Shown: positions 7,349 through 8,666 of the stretch, piece after piece
Position numbering within the stretch: position 1 is the first letter of the stretch
Layout of the letters: each line of letters opens with the position of its first letter
From: Pedosphaera sp.
GTDB taxonomy: Bacteria; Verrucomicrobiota; Verrucomicrobiia; Limisphaerales; SXTU01
NCBI GenBank assembly: GCA_009695395.1
Contig: SIBB01000129.1
Span: 1 to 8,666 of the forward strand
Direction: 5' to 3'
DNA length: 8,666 nt
The notes under the pieces: model-generated
Databases searched by the model: none
What the model saw: only the letters and a program-made list of their open reading frames with translations
Told to the model about the DNA's origin: nothing
Made by a program: the position numbers and the translations under genes

Positions 7349-7799
7349 GCTGTGCATCTCAGCCCCCGCACAAGCCACGCGCACTCTTGGCCGTTCCGCT
7401 CCGCTGCGCGAAGGGGAGGAATGCGGACGTGACAAGGAGAAGGGCGGGGCGTTTCATGGCACCAGGCACTCGAACTGGAATCATCGCATGAATGGACTTC
7501 GCCCCTACCGCCGTGGTTACGCCATCGAGGATTTGCACCGCAGAGGCGGGCCAGACGCAGAGGCGAGACCCATTCCCGATGCCAGTCGTTGGAATGCCAA
7601 CCGGACGCCACGGTGCGCGCATTCTCCCTTCCTCGGAGGAGGGGAGAAGGTGGCCGCAGGCCGGATGAGGGGTGGGGCCGCCAACGCCGGCGCACGTAAC
7701 CCCTCACCCCAACCCTCTCCCCTCCTCCCAGGAAGGGAGAGGGAGCCAGAGCGTGTCGTGGTCGCCCAACCCGTGCGCCGAATCACAGTCCGAGTTGGG
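7349..7799. other. Gene-free region with repeat-rich sequence
   Basis: I see no gene with family resemblance or a credible start on either strand here, although several frames are open because of the GC content. The right half carries the inverted-repeat element described separately. In the left half, GCAGAGGCG occurs twice (7540-7548 and 7557-7565). On the minus strand an ATG ending at 7457 opens a short peptide starting MKRPALLLVTSAFLPF, which looks like a signal-peptide start but continues as unremarkable sequence; it could be the relic of a lost gene. The signal for expression of the following ceramidase fragment was not recognised. Confidence 0.5.
7623..7740. repeat. ~118-bp inverted-repeat element with palindromic arms (REP/MITE-like)
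   Basis: The 25-bp segments 7623-7647 and 7716-7740 are inverted copies matching at 24 of 25 positions. Each arm is also self-complementary: the left arm folds as a stem of about 13 pairs (7622-7634 with 7636-7648, one G-T wobble), and the right arm pairs CCCTCTCCC at 7713-7721 with GGGAGAGGG at 7735-7743. Inside, TGAGGGGT at 7666-7673 is inverted to ACCCCTCA at 7699-7706. No open frame resembling a transposase is inside. The layout fits a small non-coding dispersed element. Confidence 0.75.
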
Positions 7800-8223
7800 A
7801 TGCCCTGCACACCGAGTCGTCTCCGCAGAATCAAGCCGGGCTTCTCTCTGCGTCCGTCCCGCCTTGGCGGTGCCATCTTGGTCTTGTTCCTCACCCTCCT
7901 CGCCTTGCCCCTCATCGCGGCAGAGAAGCCCAAACTCCTCCGCGCCGGGGCGGCCACGAGCAATCTCACACCGCCCCTCGGCGGCGGCATCATCGGCGGC
8001 TTCCATCCCATTCCGTCCACGCACATCCACGACGAGTTACACGCGCGCTGCCTCGTGCTGGACAACGGCGAGACGCGGCTGGCCATCGTCGTGTGCGACT
8101 TGCTCGGCGCGTCGCGCGAAGTCTATGACGAGGCGCGGCGGCTCGTGACGGAGGAGACCGGCCTGCCCGGGCGAACTGCTCATGTCCGCCACGCACACGC
8201 ATTCCGCGACGAGCGCGCTGGGC
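7800..8223 (+). pseudogene. Neutral/alkaline ceramidase-like protein, N-terminal fragment, frameshifted
   Basis: From ATG 7800 a basic leader and hydrophobic stretch (ILVLFLTLLALPLIAAE) form a signal peptide. Next come segments typical of the neutral/alkaline non-lysosomal ceramidase N-terminal domain: LLRAGAATSNLTPPLGGGI, DELHARCLVLDNGETRLAI, VVCDLLGASREVYDEARRLV and TEETGLP. The next conserved block, LLMSATHTHSATSALG, with the metal-site His residues, is in the +1 frame, starting just before ATG 8182. Restoring one C after CCC at 8166-8168 and one C after AAC near 8174-8176 would give a continuous GLPRANLLMSATHTHSA reading. Family members are over 400 residues and the rest is absent, replaced in frame by MFS transporter sequence. 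In lipid metabolism the family hydrolyses N-acyl-sphingosine, but verrucomicrobial members have unproven substrates. This copy is unlikely to be functional as written. Confidence 0.75.
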
Positions 8224-8556
8224 ATGAGCCTCCTGATCCCGGCGCTCTTCGGCGTCGGCAACTCCGGCTCGCTCGCGGTGGCCATCTTCTTCCTCGTCCT
8301 CTTCGGGCTCGGCTGGGGCGCGTTCGACTGCAATAACATGCCCATCCTCTCGCAGATCGTCCGGCCCGAGCTGCGCGCGACCGGCTACGGGTTGATGAAC
8401 CTCGTGAGCATCAGTTGCGGCGGCTTCGCGGACGTGGCCTTCGGTGCGCTGCGCGATGCCAAGGTTCCGATCAACGTCATCTTCGCCAGCACGGCGATGC
8501 TTTCGGTGATTCTCGTCCTGCTGATTCGTCCGAAACCTGAGAGTGGTCGGCCGTGA
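8224..8556 (+). pseudogene. MFS transporter, C-terminal fragment fused to the ceramidase fragment
   Basis: The frame carrying the ceramidase His motif continues without a stop into about 110 residues of membrane protein: LLIPALFGVGNSGSLAVAIF, FLVLFGLGWGAFDCNNMPIL, SQIVRPELRATGYGLMNLVS, ISCGGFADVAFGALRDAKVP and VIFASTAMLSVILVLLIRPK. The ELRATGYGLMN segment after a helix and the closing helix followed by a short polar tail are typical of the last helices of major facilitator superfamily permeases. A complete member has about 400 residues and 12 helices; only about three or four helices remain and no start codon of its own fits. The junction lies within about 8212-8229. The stop overlaps a possible GTG start of the GntR gene. 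The substrate is unknown. Confidence 0.72.
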
Positions 8557-8573
8557 AGCCCCGGCCCACAGCC

Positions 8574-8666
8574 ATGACACAACTTCCCCAACGCACGTCG
8601 CTTGTCATCCAGACCGCCGAGGCCTTGCGCAGGGGCATCGCCGGCGGCGAATGGTCCGGCCATCTG
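8574..8666 (+). CDS. GntR-type winged-helix transcriptional regulator, N-terminal 31 codons (partial)
   Basis: The open frame from ATG 8574 to the window edge reads MTQLPQRTSLVIQTAEALRR then GIAGGEWSGHL. This resembles the first helix of GntR winged-helix DNA-binding domains, where a pattern like AEALRRGIAxGEWxGxLPGER is usual; the LPGER part lies just beyond the window. A GTG at 8553 in the same frame overlaps the MFS stop (GTGA) and would add seven residues; either start is possible. Its place directly after a permease gene suggests regulation of sugar or metabolite uptake genes, which is inference. Confidence 0.7.
   Translation, partial: MTQLPQRTSLVIQTAEALRRGIAGGEWSGHL

Noticed and set aside
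6527..7435. Minus-strand 302-codon frame over yggS
   Set aside because: It is antisense to a complete, well-conserved PLPBP-family protein and shows no recognisable domain.
7359..7622. Minus-strand 87-codon frame including a signal-peptide-like MKRPALLLVTSAFLPF
   Set aside because: No family resemblance, composition drifts after 16 residues and it lies in a repeat-rich spacer; mentioned only as a possible gene relic.
7623..7740. CRISPR array or insertion sequence
   Set aside because: There are no regularly spaced direct repeats and no transposase frame; the structure is an inverted, nested palindrome.

Overview
The window looks like a GC-rich chromosomal segment of a Verrucomicrobiota bacterium, perhaps Pedosphaera- or Limisphaerales-like, possibly from a metagenome. 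This rests on protein families that are especially frequent in the Verrucomicrobiota/Planctomycetota group: a secreted DUF1549-type protein, a type II pseudopilin with a C-terminal H-X9-DG motif, a secreted DUF1080 (3-keto-disaccharide hydrolase) protein and a neutral-ceramidase-like secreted protein. No taxonomic marker such as 16S rRNA is present, so the assignment is inference.

Layout. Bases 1-752 (minus) are the N-terminal 250 codons of a DUF1549 protein carrying two separate in-frame arrays of 7-bp repeats. A pseudopilin (869-1760, plus) follows divergently and appears to have a one-base frameshift near its end. A convergent serine O-acetyltransferase (cysE, 1808-2728, minus) comes next. 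Divergent from cysE, an aquaporin and a thioredoxin-type arsenate reductase overlap by 4 bp (2841-3967, plus) and look like a two-gene arsenic detoxification unit. A 10-bp-stem hairpin at the arsC stop separates this pair from the convergent ribosomal/tRNA-modification operon rpsP-khpA-trmD-rplS (5628-4002, minus), which lacks the rimM gene often found between khpA and trmD.

Divergent from rpsP is a DUF1080 secreted protein with a strong intrinsic terminator, followed closely by a YggS/PLPBP pyridoxal-phosphate homeostasis gene (GTG start). Bases 7349-7799 hold no convincing gene but contain a ~118-bp inverted-repeat element whose arms are themselves palindromic. The end of the window is disordered. 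A ceramidase-like N-terminus (7800 onward) is frameshifted and then joins, in frame, to the C-terminal third of an MFS transporter (to 8556). This looks like a deletion fusion or an assembly chimera. A GntR-type regulator begins at 8574 (or GTG 8553) and runs off the window.

The genes are mostly independent housekeeping units and lineage-typical secreted proteins. The best functional pairing is aquaporin + ArsC: arsenate is reduced to arsenite, which could leave through the channel. No defence system, CRISPR array, tRNA, rRNA or insertion sequence was seen.
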